Positions 8,508 to 16,803 of a stretch of DNA of 64,000 nucleotides are shown one piece after another; within the stretch, counting starts at the first letter, position 1, and each line of letters starts with the position of its first letter. The position numbers and the translations under genes were made by a program. The stretch is from Halobacillus sp. Marseille-P3879 (lineage in GTDB: Bacteria > Bacillota > Bacilli > Bacillales > Halobacillaceae): NCBI RefSeq assembly GCF_900240285.1, contig NZ_OESS01000001.1, forward strand, positions 558,001 through 622,000, given 5' to 3'. Under the pieces are notes generated by a model. That model ran no database searches, was not told the origin of the DNA, and worked only from the letters and a program-made list of their open reading frames with translations.

Positions 8508-10154
8508 ATGAATCATCGGTTTAAATACATATCGATTTATCGGATTACAGTAATTGTATGGATGTCCATTAAGTTTCTGCTGCAAATTTTCTGGTTCAAG
8601 AGCACGAACCGCATCTGGGATCAGGAAACAAAGCAGAAGTGGGAAGATCTTCTAAGGAAACAAGCAGAAGAATACAGACGTCATGCGATTCGCCTCGGTG
8701 GTCTCTTGATTAAGTTCGGTCAATTTCTCAGCTCCCGCGGGGACTTACTGCCCCAATCCTTTATTCATGAACTGGAAGGCTTAGTGGACAGGGTAGAGCC
8801 TGTGCCTTTTCATTTCTCAAAGCAGACAATAGAAGAAGATTGGGGAATGCCGATCAAGGAGCGGCTGCGCTGGATTGATGAGAAGCCGATAGCTTCTGCT
8901 TCGATCGGAGAGGTGTTTAAAGCAGAGCTTCATGATGGGACGCCGGTTGCTGTAAAAGTCCAGCGATATCGCGTCAGAGAAATTTTTCAAATGGACTTTA
9001 AAGCGCTTCGGATTGTTTTTTTCATCTTGTCCACTTTTACAAAGTATGGAAAAAAAGCAGATCTCATAGCGCTTTATCGTGAAGTGGTCGCTGTGATCAC
9101 AAACGAACTAGACTTTACGATGGAACTTGCGAATGGCAATCATTTCAAAAAGAGGTTCAAAGACTTTAAAGAGGTATATATCCCTGAGTATTATAGTGAT
9201 TTGTCGACGAAGCGTGTGCTCGTTATGGAATGGATCGAAGGGGCCAAGATTACAGATTTAGCGTTTATTCACCAGCATCAAATCGATCGCGAGCGTGTGG
9301 CGAAAGTATTATTTGATTTATGTGTTGAGCAGTTTTTGTTTGCGGGCATGTTTCATTCCGATCCGCACCCTGGCAATTTAATGCTTAAGCCTGATGGGAC
9401 TGTGGTGGTGATTGATTTTGGAATGGTAGGAGAAGTGAAACAGCGTGATGCCAATTCGATACGAACGATGGTGCAGGGGTTCATTTTAAATGATTATGAC
9501 CGCGTGATTCATGGTCTGTGGGAAATGGACTTCCTGCTTGCCAATGCCGATACGGAAAAAGTTAAAAAAATGATCAAGCAGACGACGGATATGTACCTGG
9601 ATGGTGATTTCGATAAACTGGACGCTCACTTAATGAATGATATATTGGAAGATTTGCAGGAATTTATTAAGGAGCAGCCGATTCAGCTTCCCGCTGATTA
9701 TGCTTTTCTCGGCAGAGCCACATCGATTATCGTCGGGGTGCTCACCTCTGTTTACCCTCAGGTTGATTTAGTGGAATGGGGAAGACCGGTGATTAAAAAA
9801 TGGATGACCGGTGAAGGTTCAAGCTTTTCTTTATATAAGGATATAGCTGTTGATACAGCGAAGCCGTTAATGTCGCTGCCCCGGGCTTTAATTGAATATT
9901 TAGAGGACGGCGACAAAGAGCGGGAATGGAAAACAGTTAATCATCAGCAGCGCTTATTTCATCAGTTTTACCTGTTTTATGCATGGCTTTCTTTTCTATT
10001 GTTTATCGGAGGTACTGTGGGGCTGCTTTATGTACTTCAATCAGCGGGGTCACAGTTTCTGACGTTAGCCTGGATTGCGATTTCAATCGGAGCAATCGGG
10101 TTGTTAGTCATAGCGATCAAACATTTTCGTATGATAAAGAATATCCGACAATAA
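8508..10154 (+). CDS. AarF/ABC1/UbiB kinase-like protein
   Basis: A 548-residue atypical kinase of the ABC1/AarF/UbiB family. These ATP-binding proteins support quinone and other isoprenoid-lipid handling at membranes. The family's KxGQ element appears as IKFGQFLSSRGDLLP (about residue 68), then ASIGEVFKAEL in place of the usual glycine-rich loop, VAVKVQ with the ATP-binding lysine, HSDPHPGNLM as catalytic loop and VVIDFGMVG as the metal-binding DFG. Two transmembrane segments close the C-terminus (about 490-540). The phasin-like gene at 10171 follows after 16 bases, so the two form an operon. The substrate in Firmicutes is not settled. Confidence 0.85.
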   Translation: MNHRFKYISIYRITVIVWMSIKFLLQIFWFKSTNRIWDQETKQKWEDLLRKQAEEYRRHAIRLGGLLIKFGQFLSSRGDLLPQSFIHELEGLVDRVEPVPFHFSKQTIEEDWGMPIKERLRWIDEKPIASASIGEVFKAELHDGTPVAVKVQRYRVREIFQMDFKALRIVFFILSTFTKYGKKADLIALYREVVAVITNELDFTMELANGNHFKKRFKDFKEVYIPEYYSDLSTKRVLVMEWIEGAKITDLAFIHQHQIDRERVAKVLFDLCVEQFLFAGMFHSDPHPGNLMLKPDGTVVVIDFGMVGEVKQRDANSIRTMVQGFILNDYDRVIHGLWEMDFLLANADTEKVKKMIKQTTDMYLDGDFDKLDAHLMNDILEDLQEFIKEQPIQLPADYAFLGRATSIIVGVLTSVYPQVDLVEWGRPVIKKWMTGEGSSFSLYKDIAVDTAKPLMSLPRALIEYLEDGDKEREWKTVNHQQRLFHQFYLFYAWLSFLLFIGGTVGLLYVLQSAGSQFLTLAWIAISIGAIGLLVIAIKHFRMIKNIRQ

Positions 10155-10170
10155 GTAAGGAGGAGTTTCA

Positions 10171-10476
10171 ATGAGTTTATTAAGAAAAGGATTTTATTTA
10201 GGGTTAGGCGCAGCGATCAGCGGTAAAGAGAAGTTTGAGAAGGTGCTCAATGAAATGGTGAGTAAAGGAGAAGTTTCTCCGAATGAAGCCAGGGAAATGA
10301 TGAACTCCTGGATGTCTAAAGGGGAAGAGAAGAATAATGAATGGAATGAGCAGGCCCAGGCGAGAATGCAGGACAGTATAAAAGAATTAGGCTTTGTCAC
10401 TCGTGAAGAATATGAGATTCTTGAATCCAGATTGACTCGATTGGAAGGCCAGAGCAATCAAGATGTGGAAGGATAA
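10171..10476 (+). CDS. Phasin-like coiled-coil protein
   Basis: A 101-residue, strongly helical and charged protein resembling the small phasin-related family (poly(3-hydroxyalkanoate) granule-associated type). It starts with a short hydrophobic stretch (LRKGFYLGLGAAISG), then amphipathic helix, and ends in a Leu-zipper-like EYEILESRLTRLEGQ. It has a clear AAGGAGG site. In Bacillaceae such proteins often sit behind AarF-like kinases, as here; a shared role at membranes or lipid bodies is inferred only. No PHA synthase gene is in this window. Confidence 0.65.
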   Translation: MSLLRKGFYLGLGAAISGKEKFEKVLNEMVSKGEVSPNEAREMMNSWMSKGEEKNNEWNEQAQARMQDSIKELGFVTREEYEILESRLTRLEGQSNQDVEG

Positions 10477-10479
10477 TGG

Positions 10480-10521
10480 ACAATCCCCTTTCTCGTGGGA
10501 ACGAGGAAGGGGATTGTTGTT
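10480..10521. terminator. Bidirectional terminator
   Basis: ACAATCCCCTTTCTCGT pairs with ACGAGGAAGGGGATTGT around a three-base loop, followed by T-rich sequence. It serves the plus-strand AarF operon and the converging acetyltransferase gene. Confidence 0.85.
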
Positions 10522-10524
10522 TGT

Positions 10525-11760
10525 TTAAAAGAATGTCCAGCTGGTTGGTTTTTCAGGGCTGCTGAACAGCTGTACCGCTTTTTTTAGTTCTTCTTCATTT
10601 CCGGAAGCTTCTGCTCGATTGTAGGTAAGCAGCTTTTCTAAAGACACTGCTCCGATTAATAATGAAGAAAGATCGTCTATTGATAAGGCCAGTGTCACTC
10701 CGTGTGACAGCGGGGATTCATGACGTTCGGGTCGGCCGTTTTTAAATTGATAAGCGAATATTTCTTTTTTCTTTAAAAGAGAATCTGTTACGTCAAAATT
10801 AACCGCAACGTTCGTTTGAGAACGGAACGAGTGGTCGCGAATGTATTCCATAAACAGAGGCACGTCAATAATACGGTACATAAGACCGGTCCCTCGTTCG
10901 TGGGTTTGATGATAGATCCGGTGTATCAAACGTTTAGCGTCGTGCCGCGGATCGTTAAGCATAAAAACAAAGTCATCATCAAAAGTAGGGAAAACAATTG
11001 TACTTACTTGATCTTTCTGCTGGTGAAGAAAGTTCATAAAAGCCTGGAAAGAGGCGTTCGTATTGGCAAACCAGTCGAGAATTTTTAACTCATGAGTGAA
11101 ATCGTGAAGGTGGTTCATTTCATAAACGACATAGCCTCGTAGTTTACCGTCTACACGGCATCCGATCGTATGCGTATGGTCCTTGGAAATATGGCGGAAC
11201 TCGTAATCCTGCTTGTCACAGGCTCCGTGAGTATCCTCGGCCCAGTCATGATAACAGCGTTTAATTTCTTCCACGTCTTCTTTCCCTAGTGGTACAACTT
11301 CAGGTGCCTCGGAAAAAGATGGGACCTGAAGTGGAGAGAAGCGAAACACGTTTAACTGAGGACCGAATCCGAAGCCCATTTTACGATAAAAATCCGGGCG
11401 GAACGGATAAAGCTGAATCAGGGGAAATCCTTCCTGTCTGGACTTTTCTATCGCATAGGTAACCATTTCTCTGGCAAGTCCTTGTTTTTTATACGGAAGG
11501 TCTACCGCTAAGGTTCCTATTCCTGTAGATGGCAGTGTCTGTCCATATACGTTCATAGGAAACATGTAATGAATGTAACCACTTTTTAATTTTCCGTTAT
11601 CATACGCCCCGATGTGCGAAACGGTTTCGTATTCAGACATTCGTTCATGGTGCTTCACTGCTTCTTCTTTATCTTCAGCCGAGTTGAGCTCCATCATTGG
11701 ATAGCAGCGGCTCAGCATCTCAGTAAAGGTGTCAAACTCTTTCATTTCTTTATATTCCAT
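10525..11760 (-). CDS. Eis-like GNAT acetyltransferase with SCP2-type C-terminal domain
   Basis: A 411-residue protein with the Eis layout: N-terminal GNAT domain (acetyl-CoA loop LPYKKQGLAREMV near residue 90), a second GNAT-like domain (about 150-290), and a C-terminal sterol-carrier-like domain (about 300-405). Eis proteins acetylate lysine side chains or amines such as aminoglycosides; here the acceptor is unknown. ATG 11760 has AAAGGAG upstream, while an in-frame start at 11826 would lie inside the neighbouring gene. The first 11 bases overlap the end of the YwaF-like gene, so the two are probably co-transcribed. Confidence 0.8.
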   Translation of the reverse strand: MEYKEMKEFDTFTEMLSRCYPMMELNSAEDKEEAVKHHERMSEYETVSHIGAYDNGKLKSGYIHYMFPMNVYGQTLPSTGIGTLAVDLPYKKQGLAREMVTYAIEKSRQEGFPLIQLYPFRPDFYRKMGFGFGPQLNVFRFSPLQVPSFSEAPEVVPLGKEDVEEIKRCYHDWAEDTHGACDKQDYEFRHISKDHTHTIGCRVDGKLRGYVVYEMNHLHDFTHELKILDWFANTNASFQAFMNFLHQQKDQVSTIVFPTFDDDFVFMLNDPRHDAKRLIHRIYHQTHERGTGLMYRIIDVPLFMEYIRDHSFRSQTNVAVNFDVTDSLLKKKEIFAYQFKNGRPERHESPLSHGVTLALSIDDLSSLLIGAVSLEKLLTYNRAEASGNEEELKKAVQLFSSPEKPTSWTFF

Positions 11761-12487
11761 CGTTTTCACTCCTTTTTCTCGAATATCCCCATTTATAGAA
11801 TACAAGCAATAGGGAAAAAACACCAAAGGTTAAGAGAGCTAGGTTGATGTGATAGCCCAGCCCGGTATCAAGCGCAGACAAGGCAGGAAAAGATGCGGGC
11901 GGCCGTGTTAAAAATAAATAATTTGTATGAAACGTTTTATTAAAAATACCGACAGCCACTGCATAAAGAACGAGGTAACAATAAGTTTCACACATGATTT
12001 TAAGAGTAATTGAAATTCGTGTCGTTAAAATAAGAAATAAGCCCGTCCATGGAATGGCCATATGATGAATGAAAAATTTCCAGAAGCGGAAATGTTCATA
12101 CCCATGCGGGATCTCGGGTACGACAAGAGCAATAATAGCTGGTATGACAGCAATGAAGTAATTAGCCTGAATCAATTTTCTGTGATACGTCAGCAGGGCG
12201 GATATCCCTGTTAATGATGCAATTCCGCATAAATGGAGCGGGAGGTATTCATACGTGAAATATAAGTTGTGAGCGAACGCCCAGAGTTGATAGCTTAATT
12301 CAGAAGTGACGAGAGCCGTGAGCAGGGACCATCTCACAATATTGTGCGCTTTTTTACCGTAAGTAACTTCATCTCTATATACAATTAAAAGCAGAGTCCC
12401 TAAGCCGAAAATAATGAGCATCGTGAAGTGGCTGAAGCTGAATAATTCAAAAGGGTGGGTGCTGTCTTGCGCAAACCATTGATACAT
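11750..12487 (-). CDS. YwaF-like TIGR02206 family membrane protein
   Basis: A 245-residue membrane protein with about seven hydrophobic helices, matching the YwaF/TIGR02206 family in length and in the conserved YLPLHLCGIASL segment (about residue 80) and the terminal GLGYHINLALLTF. Function is unknown in the family. It lies directly upstream of the Eis-like gene and overlaps it by 11 bases. Confidence 0.8.
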   Translation of the reverse strand: MYQWFAQDSTHPFELFSFSHFTMLIIFGLGTLLLIVYRDEVTYGKKAHNIVRWSLLTALVTSELSYQLWAFAHNLYFTYEYLPLHLCGIASLTGISALLTYHRKLIQANYFIAVIPAIIALVVPEIPHGYEHFRFWKFFIHHMAIPWTGLFLILTTRISITLKIMCETYCYLVLYAVAVGIFNKTFHTNYLFLTRPPASFPALSALDTGLGYHINLALLTFGVFSLLLVFYKWGYSRKRSENDGI

Positions 12488-12567
12488 TATGTCATGCCCC
12501 CTGGTGGTACAGTTGTACCTGTGCTATGATTCTACCATACTGCTTCATTGAAGAAAGAGGTGGGAGA

Positions 12568-12774
12568 ATGTCCCGTGTGAATTGTTTTACGTGCCGCCAC
12601 TTTTACACGACATGGAATCCTCAATTTCCAAGAGGATGTCGAGCCTATGGATTTAAAGGAAGAGAAATGCCTTCCACCACCGTTTTACATACTACTGGTA
12701 CAGCTTGTCTTCAGCATGAGCGAAAATTGGGAAATCGTGCGGATTCTAAGCAAGAAAAACGTCGCAGCCTGTAA
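12568..12774 (+). CDS. Small four-cysteine protein
   Basis: A 68-residue protein with Cys6, Cys9, Cys24 and Cys47 in a CxxC-x14-C-x22-C arrangement that could bind a metal ion. A close family in Bacillaceae (NCFxCxHFYxTW, FPRGCxAYGF) is sometimes labelled uracil-DNA glycosylase by automated annotation, but this protein is far too short for that fold and I see no such motif. ATG 12568 has AAGAGGTGGGAG upstream. The tail is basic. Confidence 0.7.
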   Translation: MSRVNCFTCRHFYTTWNPQFPRGCRAYGFKGREMPSTTVLHTTGTACLQHERKLGNRADSKQEKRRSL

Positions 12775-12869
12775 ATATATTGAAATATCTGATTATATAT
12801 ATTCTCTCCGTCAAAAGTATGGTATGCTGAGGAATATTTCACATTAGTTTGAAGGGAGATGAAACATGT

Positions 12870-14207
12870 ATGGCGAGAGAAAAGTGGGGGACGAAGCTCG
12901 GTTTCATGCTCGCTGCAATGGGATCAGCCGTCGGCCTGGGTAACATTTGGCGTTTCTCTTTTGTAGCAGGTAACAATGGGGGAGGCGCCTTTTTAATATT
13001 GTACCTGTTATTCGTAATTTTAATTGCCGTACCGCTTCTGCTGACAGAGGTCAGTATAGGACGTAAGGCTCAAAGCGACGTTGTAGGTTCGTACAAAAAA
13101 TTAGCACCGGGGACTCCCTGGTTTTTAACAGGGTTCTTTGGTGTTTTAAGTGCGTTTTTAATTTTAGGGTTTTACAGCGTTGTAGCAGGTTGGTCAATTT
13201 ACTACTTTACCAACTATATTACCGGGAACTTTGCTACTCAGCCTGCTGCAGGGTATGAAGGGGCGTTTGGTGCTTTTATCTCTGATTCATGGCAGCCGTT
13301 GTTTTGGGTAGCCTTATTCATGGCCTTAACGATCTTCATCGTCGTCAGTGGTGTTAAGAAAGGGATCGAAGCAGCTAATAAAATATTTATGCCGGTTCTT
13401 GCTATTATATTAATTTTTCTTGCATTTTACAGTCTGTCATTGGAAGGGGCAGGGGAAGGGGTCAGATTTTTATTCTCTCCTGACTGGTCAGCCTTCAGCG
13501 ACCCTTCCATTTACATTGCTGCTTTAGGGCAGGCCTTTTTCTCACTAAGTTTAGGGATGGGGGCTATGCTTACGTACGGAAGTTACCTTTCTAAAGAGCA
13601 TAAGCTGCCGGGTGCAACGATGGGAATTGGCCTGATGGATTCATTCTTTGCCATTATATCAGGTGTTGTGATTTTCCCTGCTGTCTTTGCGTTTGGAATT
13701 GATCCATCCTCTGGACCGCCGCTCGTCTTTATTACATTGCCGAGTATATTTGAACAGCTTCCGCTTGGCGGGGTGATAGGACTTGTGTTTTTCTTTGCAC
13801 TGGTTCTTGCAGCGCTATCGTCTTCGGTTTCCATTCTGGAAGTTCCGACAGCGTATTTTATGAGAGTATTTAACTGGTCGCGCCGCTTCACCAGTATTTT
13901 AATGGGAGCGATCATGTTTACCCTTGGAATAATTGTTTCGCTTGGTTTTGGGATCTGGTCGGGCGTAACACCAATTGGTGAGAATGGAATTCTGGATTCT
14001 ATGGATTATGTAGCTTCTAATATTCTACTGCCGCTCGGCGGATTAACAATGGCTCTCTTTGCAGGCTGGTACTTTACGAAACAGCAGGCATTGGAAGCGA
14101 CCGACTTCACAGGCTCTGTCATTGGACAGATCTGGTACGTAATCGTGAAATTCGTCGCACCGATTTTAATTATTCTCATTTTCTTAAATGCATTAGGTTT
14201 TATTTAA
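12870..14207 (+). CDS. Sodium-dependent transporter, neurotransmitter:sodium symporter (SNF) family
   Basis: A 445-residue LeuT-fold transporter with 11-12 membrane spans. The first helix carries the family signature GSAVGLGNIWRFSF with its unwound sodium and substrate site, followed by NNGGGAFLILY. Members import amino acids or related solutes with Na+, which would suit a salt-living bacterium; the substrate is not visible. ATG 12870 is in frame and preceded by AAGGGAG at 11 bases; a TTG 21 bases upstream overlaps that site. It is monocistronic with its own terminator. Confidence 0.9.
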   Translation: MAREKWGTKLGFMLAAMGSAVGLGNIWRFSFVAGNNGGGAFLILYLLFVILIAVPLLLTEVSIGRKAQSDVVGSYKKLAPGTPWFLTGFFGVLSAFLILGFYSVVAGWSIYYFTNYITGNFATQPAAGYEGAFGAFISDSWQPLFWVALFMALTIFIVVSGVKKGIEAANKIFMPVLAIILIFLAFYSLSLEGAGEGVRFLFSPDWSAFSDPSIYIAALGQAFFSLSLGMGAMLTYGSYLSKEHKLPGATMGIGLMDSFFAIISGVVIFPAVFAFGIDPSSGPPLVFITLPSIFEQLPLGGVIGLVFFFALVLAALSSSVSILEVPTAYFMRVFNWSRRFTSILMGAIMFTLGIIVSLGFGIWSGVTPIGENGILDSMDYVASNILLPLGGLTMALFAGWYFTKQQALEATDFTGSVIGQIWYVIVKFVAPILIILIFLNALGFI

Positions 14208-14212
14208 AACAA

Positions 14213-14246
14213 GCAGCTGTCTCCTAATCTGGAGGCAGCTTTTTTA
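14213..14246 (+). terminator. Terminator of the SNF transporter gene
   Basis: AGCTGTCTCC pairs with GGAGGCAGCT around TAATCT and is followed by six T. Confidence 0.8.
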
Positions 14247-14307
14247 AGTGACCAGAGAGATGAAACTTTTCGTAACGTGACGCGTAAATATAAACAGGAG
14301 GGATAAC

Positions 14308-14610
14308 GTGCTTAAGTATGCAGGTGCAGGCACTCTTATGCTTTTTGGTGCATCGATCGCGTGGTGGGGAGCGGGGGATTGGTCTTTATTTTTGAAAATA
14401 ACCGCAGGTATCGCTCTCGCCCCTTTAATCCTCGCCGGGGTCCTGACAGGAGCGTTTATCAGCGGAGACCGTCACCGGGCCAATTTCCATTCGGAAACGA
14501 AGGATGATCGAGAATTTAGAAGCAGGTGGTCTAAGCGGTTAGCCTGCTTCAGTGCCCCGAGTGTCATCTTTCTATTAGCTCTATTTATCGAATATTTTAT
14601 GACAAACTAA
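14308..14610 (+). CDS. Small membrane protein, DUF5316-like
   Basis: A 100-residue membrane protein with a hydrophobic N-terminal pair of helices (to about residue 55), a charged loop SGDRHRANFHSETKDDREFRSRW, and a final helix (VIFLLALFIEYF). This layout resembles the DUF5316 family; function unknown. Translation starts at GTG 14308, seven bases after AGGAGGG. It is a single-gene unit with a terminator behind it. Confidence 0.65.
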   Translation: MLKYAGAGTLMLFGASIAWWGAGDWSLFLKITAGIALAPLILAGVLTGAFISGDRHRANFHSETKDDREFRSRWSKRLACFSAPSVIFLLALFIEYFMTN

Positions 14611-14640
14611 AAGACTTCCGGTTAAAGGAAGTCCGGGTTG

Positions 14641-14676
14641 GGTATAAAATCCACAGGGTTTTATACTCTTTTTTAT
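14641..14676 (+). terminator. Terminator after the DUF5316-like gene
   Basis: GTATAAAA pairs with TTTTATAC around a nine-base loop and is followed by TCTTTTTT. A smaller hairpin (GACTTCC/GGAAGTC) lies just before it. Confidence 0.7.
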
Positions 14677-14811
14677 TGAGAAAAAATGTGAGGGCTATTT
14701 CCGCAAAAGTCTTTATAGAAAACAGCTTTTTACATGGAGAATAGCCGGTGATTTATAAACCATGTTATGATAGGTGCGGATAGGTTAATTAAGCAAAAAG
14801 GAGTCACATAA

Positions 14812-15129
14812 ATGGCGATATCAAATCAAACGATTCTTAAAAAAATGTCCGGTGAAATACAAGAAGCCATGCTGAATCATGGAGACGATCACCGTGTTCG
14901 TGAACATGTACGAGCGGTGAAGCTGCTTGCCGATCTTGTCCTTGATGAAGGGAGTTCCAATCCTTCTGTTTCCGGACCATCAACGGCGAAATCACCAAGT
15001 TCTGTGCAGGAGCCGACGGTGGAAGAGATTAGGAAAATGATGGGCGGCGAGGAACCCGTCCGAAAGCCTTCGTCGGACAATTCGAGTGATCATGATGAGG
15101 CAAACGGGAAGTCGATTTTTGATTTTTAA
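14812..15129 (+). CDS. ywdI: YwdI family protein (DUF5327)
   Basis: A 105-residue soluble protein whose N-terminal 50 residues form a helical domain (ILKKMSGEIQEAMLNHG, VREHVRAVKLLADLVLDE) typical of YwdI/DUF5327. The remainder is Ser/Pro-rich and likely disordered, ending with EANGKSIFDF. Its function is unknown. It precedes the YwdK homologue by 12 bases, the order seen in B. subtilis, and probably shares its transcript. AAAAGGAG lies at good distance from ATG 14812. Confidence 0.85.
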   Translation: MAISNQTILKKMSGEIQEAMLNHGDDHRVREHVRAVKLLADLVLDEGSSNPSVSGPSTAKSPSSVQEPTVEEIRKMMGGEEPVRKPSSDNSSDHDEANGKSIFDF

Positions 15130-15141
15130 GGAGTGAACAGC

Positions 15142-15510
15142 GTGAAATTATTTTTACTATTAGGGATTATTAATGGGTTTTTAGCAGTAGCGTTAGGAGC
15201 ATTTGGCGCACATGGTCTGGAAGGAAAGGTTTCCGAAAAGAGCTTGGGCCAATGGGAAAAAGCCGTAAATTATCAAATGTTCCATACGATGGCTTTATTT
15301 GTGACGGGATTATTATTGAGCAAAATCCAGACAGGAGCAATAAGCGGCGCGGGATGGTTCTTCTTCATTGGCATCCTTTTATTCTCCGGAAGCTTATACA
15401 TTTATGCAACGTCTGGAGTCAAAACGTTTGCCATGATCACACCATTCGGCGGATTATCCTTCCTCATTGGCTGGATTTTGCTCGGGTATGCTGTCGTTAA
15501 GCACTTTTAA
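15142..15510 (+). CDS. ywdK: YwdK, DUF423 family membrane protein
   Basis: A 122-residue protein with four hydrophobic helices and the DUF423 signature ALGAFGAHGLEGK near residue 18 and FHTMALFVTGLLL mid-protein. The family's function is unknown. I place the start at GTG 15142, eight bases after AAGGAG; the in-frame GTG 15133 overlaps that site. It lies directly behind ywdI, as in B. subtilis. Confidence 0.85.
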   Translation: MKLFLLLGIINGFLAVALGAFGAHGLEGKVSEKSLGQWEKAVNYQMFHTMALFVTGLLLSKIQTGAISGAGWFFFIGILLFSGSLYIYATSGVKTFAMITPFGGLSFLIGWILLGYAVVKHF

Positions 15511-15755
15511 AAAAAGAGAACCGTCGAGAATAGAAGAATAATAACAGCACGCAGCAACTGGCTTATACAAGAAGCGAGCTGCTGCTTTTTATATTCTACT
15601 AAGCTTTCAACCAGCAGACTTATCGATAATATATAGAACATAAACAAGACGAGCCAGCGGTTATCCAAGTGAAAAAGGGCAAAAACAGCGAGTATCACTG
15701 CTATGCAAAGAGAAGCGAGCTGCAGTCTTACTAAGGGTTCATAGGGATGTCTCAA
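15507..15755 (-). CDS. Small membrane protein, hypothetical
   Basis: An 82-residue protein with two or three hydrophobic segments (LASLCIAVILAVFAL, WLVLFMFYILSISLLVE, AVIILLFSTVLFF). I do not recognise the family. It starts at TTG 15755, five bases after AAAGGGGTG, and its stop overlaps the end of ywdK by four bases in a tail-to-tail arrangement. It follows gerQ on the same strand with 45 bases between and may be read from the gerQ transcript. Confidence 0.6.
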   Translation of the reverse strand: MRHPYEPLVRLQLASLCIAVILAVFALFHLDNRWLVLFMFYILSISLLVESLVEYKKQQLASCISQLLRAVIILLFSTVLFF

Positions 15756-15800
15756 CCGATCACCCCTTTCAGGGAAATAAACGAGTCTTACCGGGAATGA

Positions 15801-16316
15801 TTATTCAGTTGCATTGTACGGATAGCTGTAATTGATTTCTTCATCAAAAGTAATGTAATCAAGGTAAACCATAAGCAGGAGGTAGCGTTTTCCTGTTCGA
15901 GGGTCGCTTAAAATGATATGGTCCCGACCCGCAGCCTCAATGATGCCTTTAAATACTTCCGCATTCCATTCCTCATTATTCTCAAACGTCATGTATACGG
16001 TGGCTTCTTTGCCTCGATTTAAGCGTAAAATATTTTCAATGTACGATTCTTCTTCTGGCAGCATGCCCTGCATGGTACCATTGCCGTTGCCATTTCCATT
16101 ATTATTGTTATTGTTGTTGTTTCCGTTTGACATGTACGGTACCTGCATGCCGTTCATTCCGTTATTGTTATTGCCGTTGTTATTTGCGGTGTTATAGTAA
16201 CCGTTATTGCCAGCAGCACTTGCCATTGCATATTGGTACATGTAAGGGTTTCCCGGATAATACGGCATACCGCCAGGAGGCATTCCTTGCATTCCACCTT
16301 GATACTTCTTAGCCAA
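15801..16316 (-). CDS. gerQ: Spore coat protein GerQ (YwdL)
   Basis: A 171-residue spore coat protein. GerQ is an inner-coat protein cross-linked by transglutaminase Tgl and needed to localise the cortex lytic enzyme CwlJ. The C-terminal 80 residues are the conserved domain (ESYIENILRLNRGKEATVY, EVFKGIIEAAGRDHIILSD, YLDYITFDEEINYSYP). The N-terminal half is Gly/Met/Tyr-rich and then strongly Asn-rich, where B. subtilis GerQ is Gln-rich. Start TTG 16316 lies eight bases after AAAGGAG. It sits behind a cwlJ remnant and shares its presumed sporulation promoter. Confidence 0.9.
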   Translation of the reverse strand: MAKKYQGGMQGMPPGGMPYYPGNPYMYQYAMASAAGNNGYYNTANNNGNNNNGMNGMQVPYMSNGNNNNNNNNGNGNGNGTMQGMLPEEESYIENILRLNRGKEATVYMTFENNEEWNAEVFKGIIEAAGRDHIILSDPRTGKRYLLLMVYLDYITFDEEINYSYPYNATE

Positions 16317-16490
16317 AACAACCACTCCTTTTTATTTTTATAAAAATAGGACCCACAATTTGTACAGGAGCCATAAACTGCCTCCAGCCAGCTGTCCAAC
16401 TTATGGGGACAGACCTTTGGGATTAAAATTGTGCCGTCCGGACCGCTAATGGAAAAACACTCCTTGCTTCAATGGGGCAGGGGCTTTTTA

Positions 16491-16658
16491 TCAACCATGT
16501 GAACGTATACCTTTATAGTTCAAGCAGTCGGCTCGCACGCGGATAACGCCCGTCTTTCCTGATGTCAGTATTTTCTGCTTACCATCCCCTTTGGCTTCCG
16601 CTCTTACTAAATGAGCTGGCTGCTTAATCTTTTTCTCGCTTAATGGAACGACAGCCAT
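16491..16658 (-). pseudogene. cwlJ: Truncated remnant of cortex hydrolase gene cwlJ
   Basis: A 55-codon frame with its own AGGTGA site begins MAVV and continues HLVRAEAKGDGKQ, then GVIRVRADCLNYKGIR. This lines up with the first 54 or so residues of CwlJ (MAVV, LLRAEAEGEGKQ, RLRANC, FKGLR), including the Glu in RAEA taken as catalytic in SleB/CwlJ hydrolases. A stop follows at 16491-16493, where CwlJ normally runs about 90 residues more. The 170 bases up to gerQ hold only a doubtful echo of the CwlJ C-terminus and the middle is gone. cwlJ lies directly upstream of gerQ in Bacillus, which supports the call. Confidence 0.75.
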
Positions 16659-16693
16659 GCCGTCACCTCACTTCACTAAACAGACTCTCTAAA

Positions 16694-16723
16694 ACTATAT
16701 GAAAGAGCCTGCCTAAGATATGT
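16694..16723 (-). promoter_or_regulatory. Candidate sigma-E promoter for the cwlJ remnant and gerQ
   Basis: On the minus strand ACATATC and CATATAGT are separated by 15 bases, resembling the sigma-E pattern KMATATT / CATACANT. In B. subtilis the cwlJ-gerQ operon is sigma-E dependent. The match is imperfect. Confidence 0.4.
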
Positions 16724-16763
16724 ATAAAAAATAAAGAGAGAGGGACGGCCTGTTTTCATAAAA

Positions 16764-16797
16764 AAATCCCTGCGGCTCTGAAGCCGGCAGGGATTTA
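16764..16797 (-). terminator. Terminator of hemQ
   Basis: On the minus strand AATCCCTGCCGGCTT pairs with AGCC-GCAGGGATT and is followed by T6. It lies directly behind the hemQ stop. Confidence 0.85.
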
Positions 16798-16803
16798 AAG
16801 GAA

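Noticed and set aside
16326-16490. Possible remains of the CwlJ C-terminus between the remnant and gerQ
   Set aside because: Only scattered Cys, Trp and Tyr agree with CwlJ and frames are interrupted; too weak to annotate.
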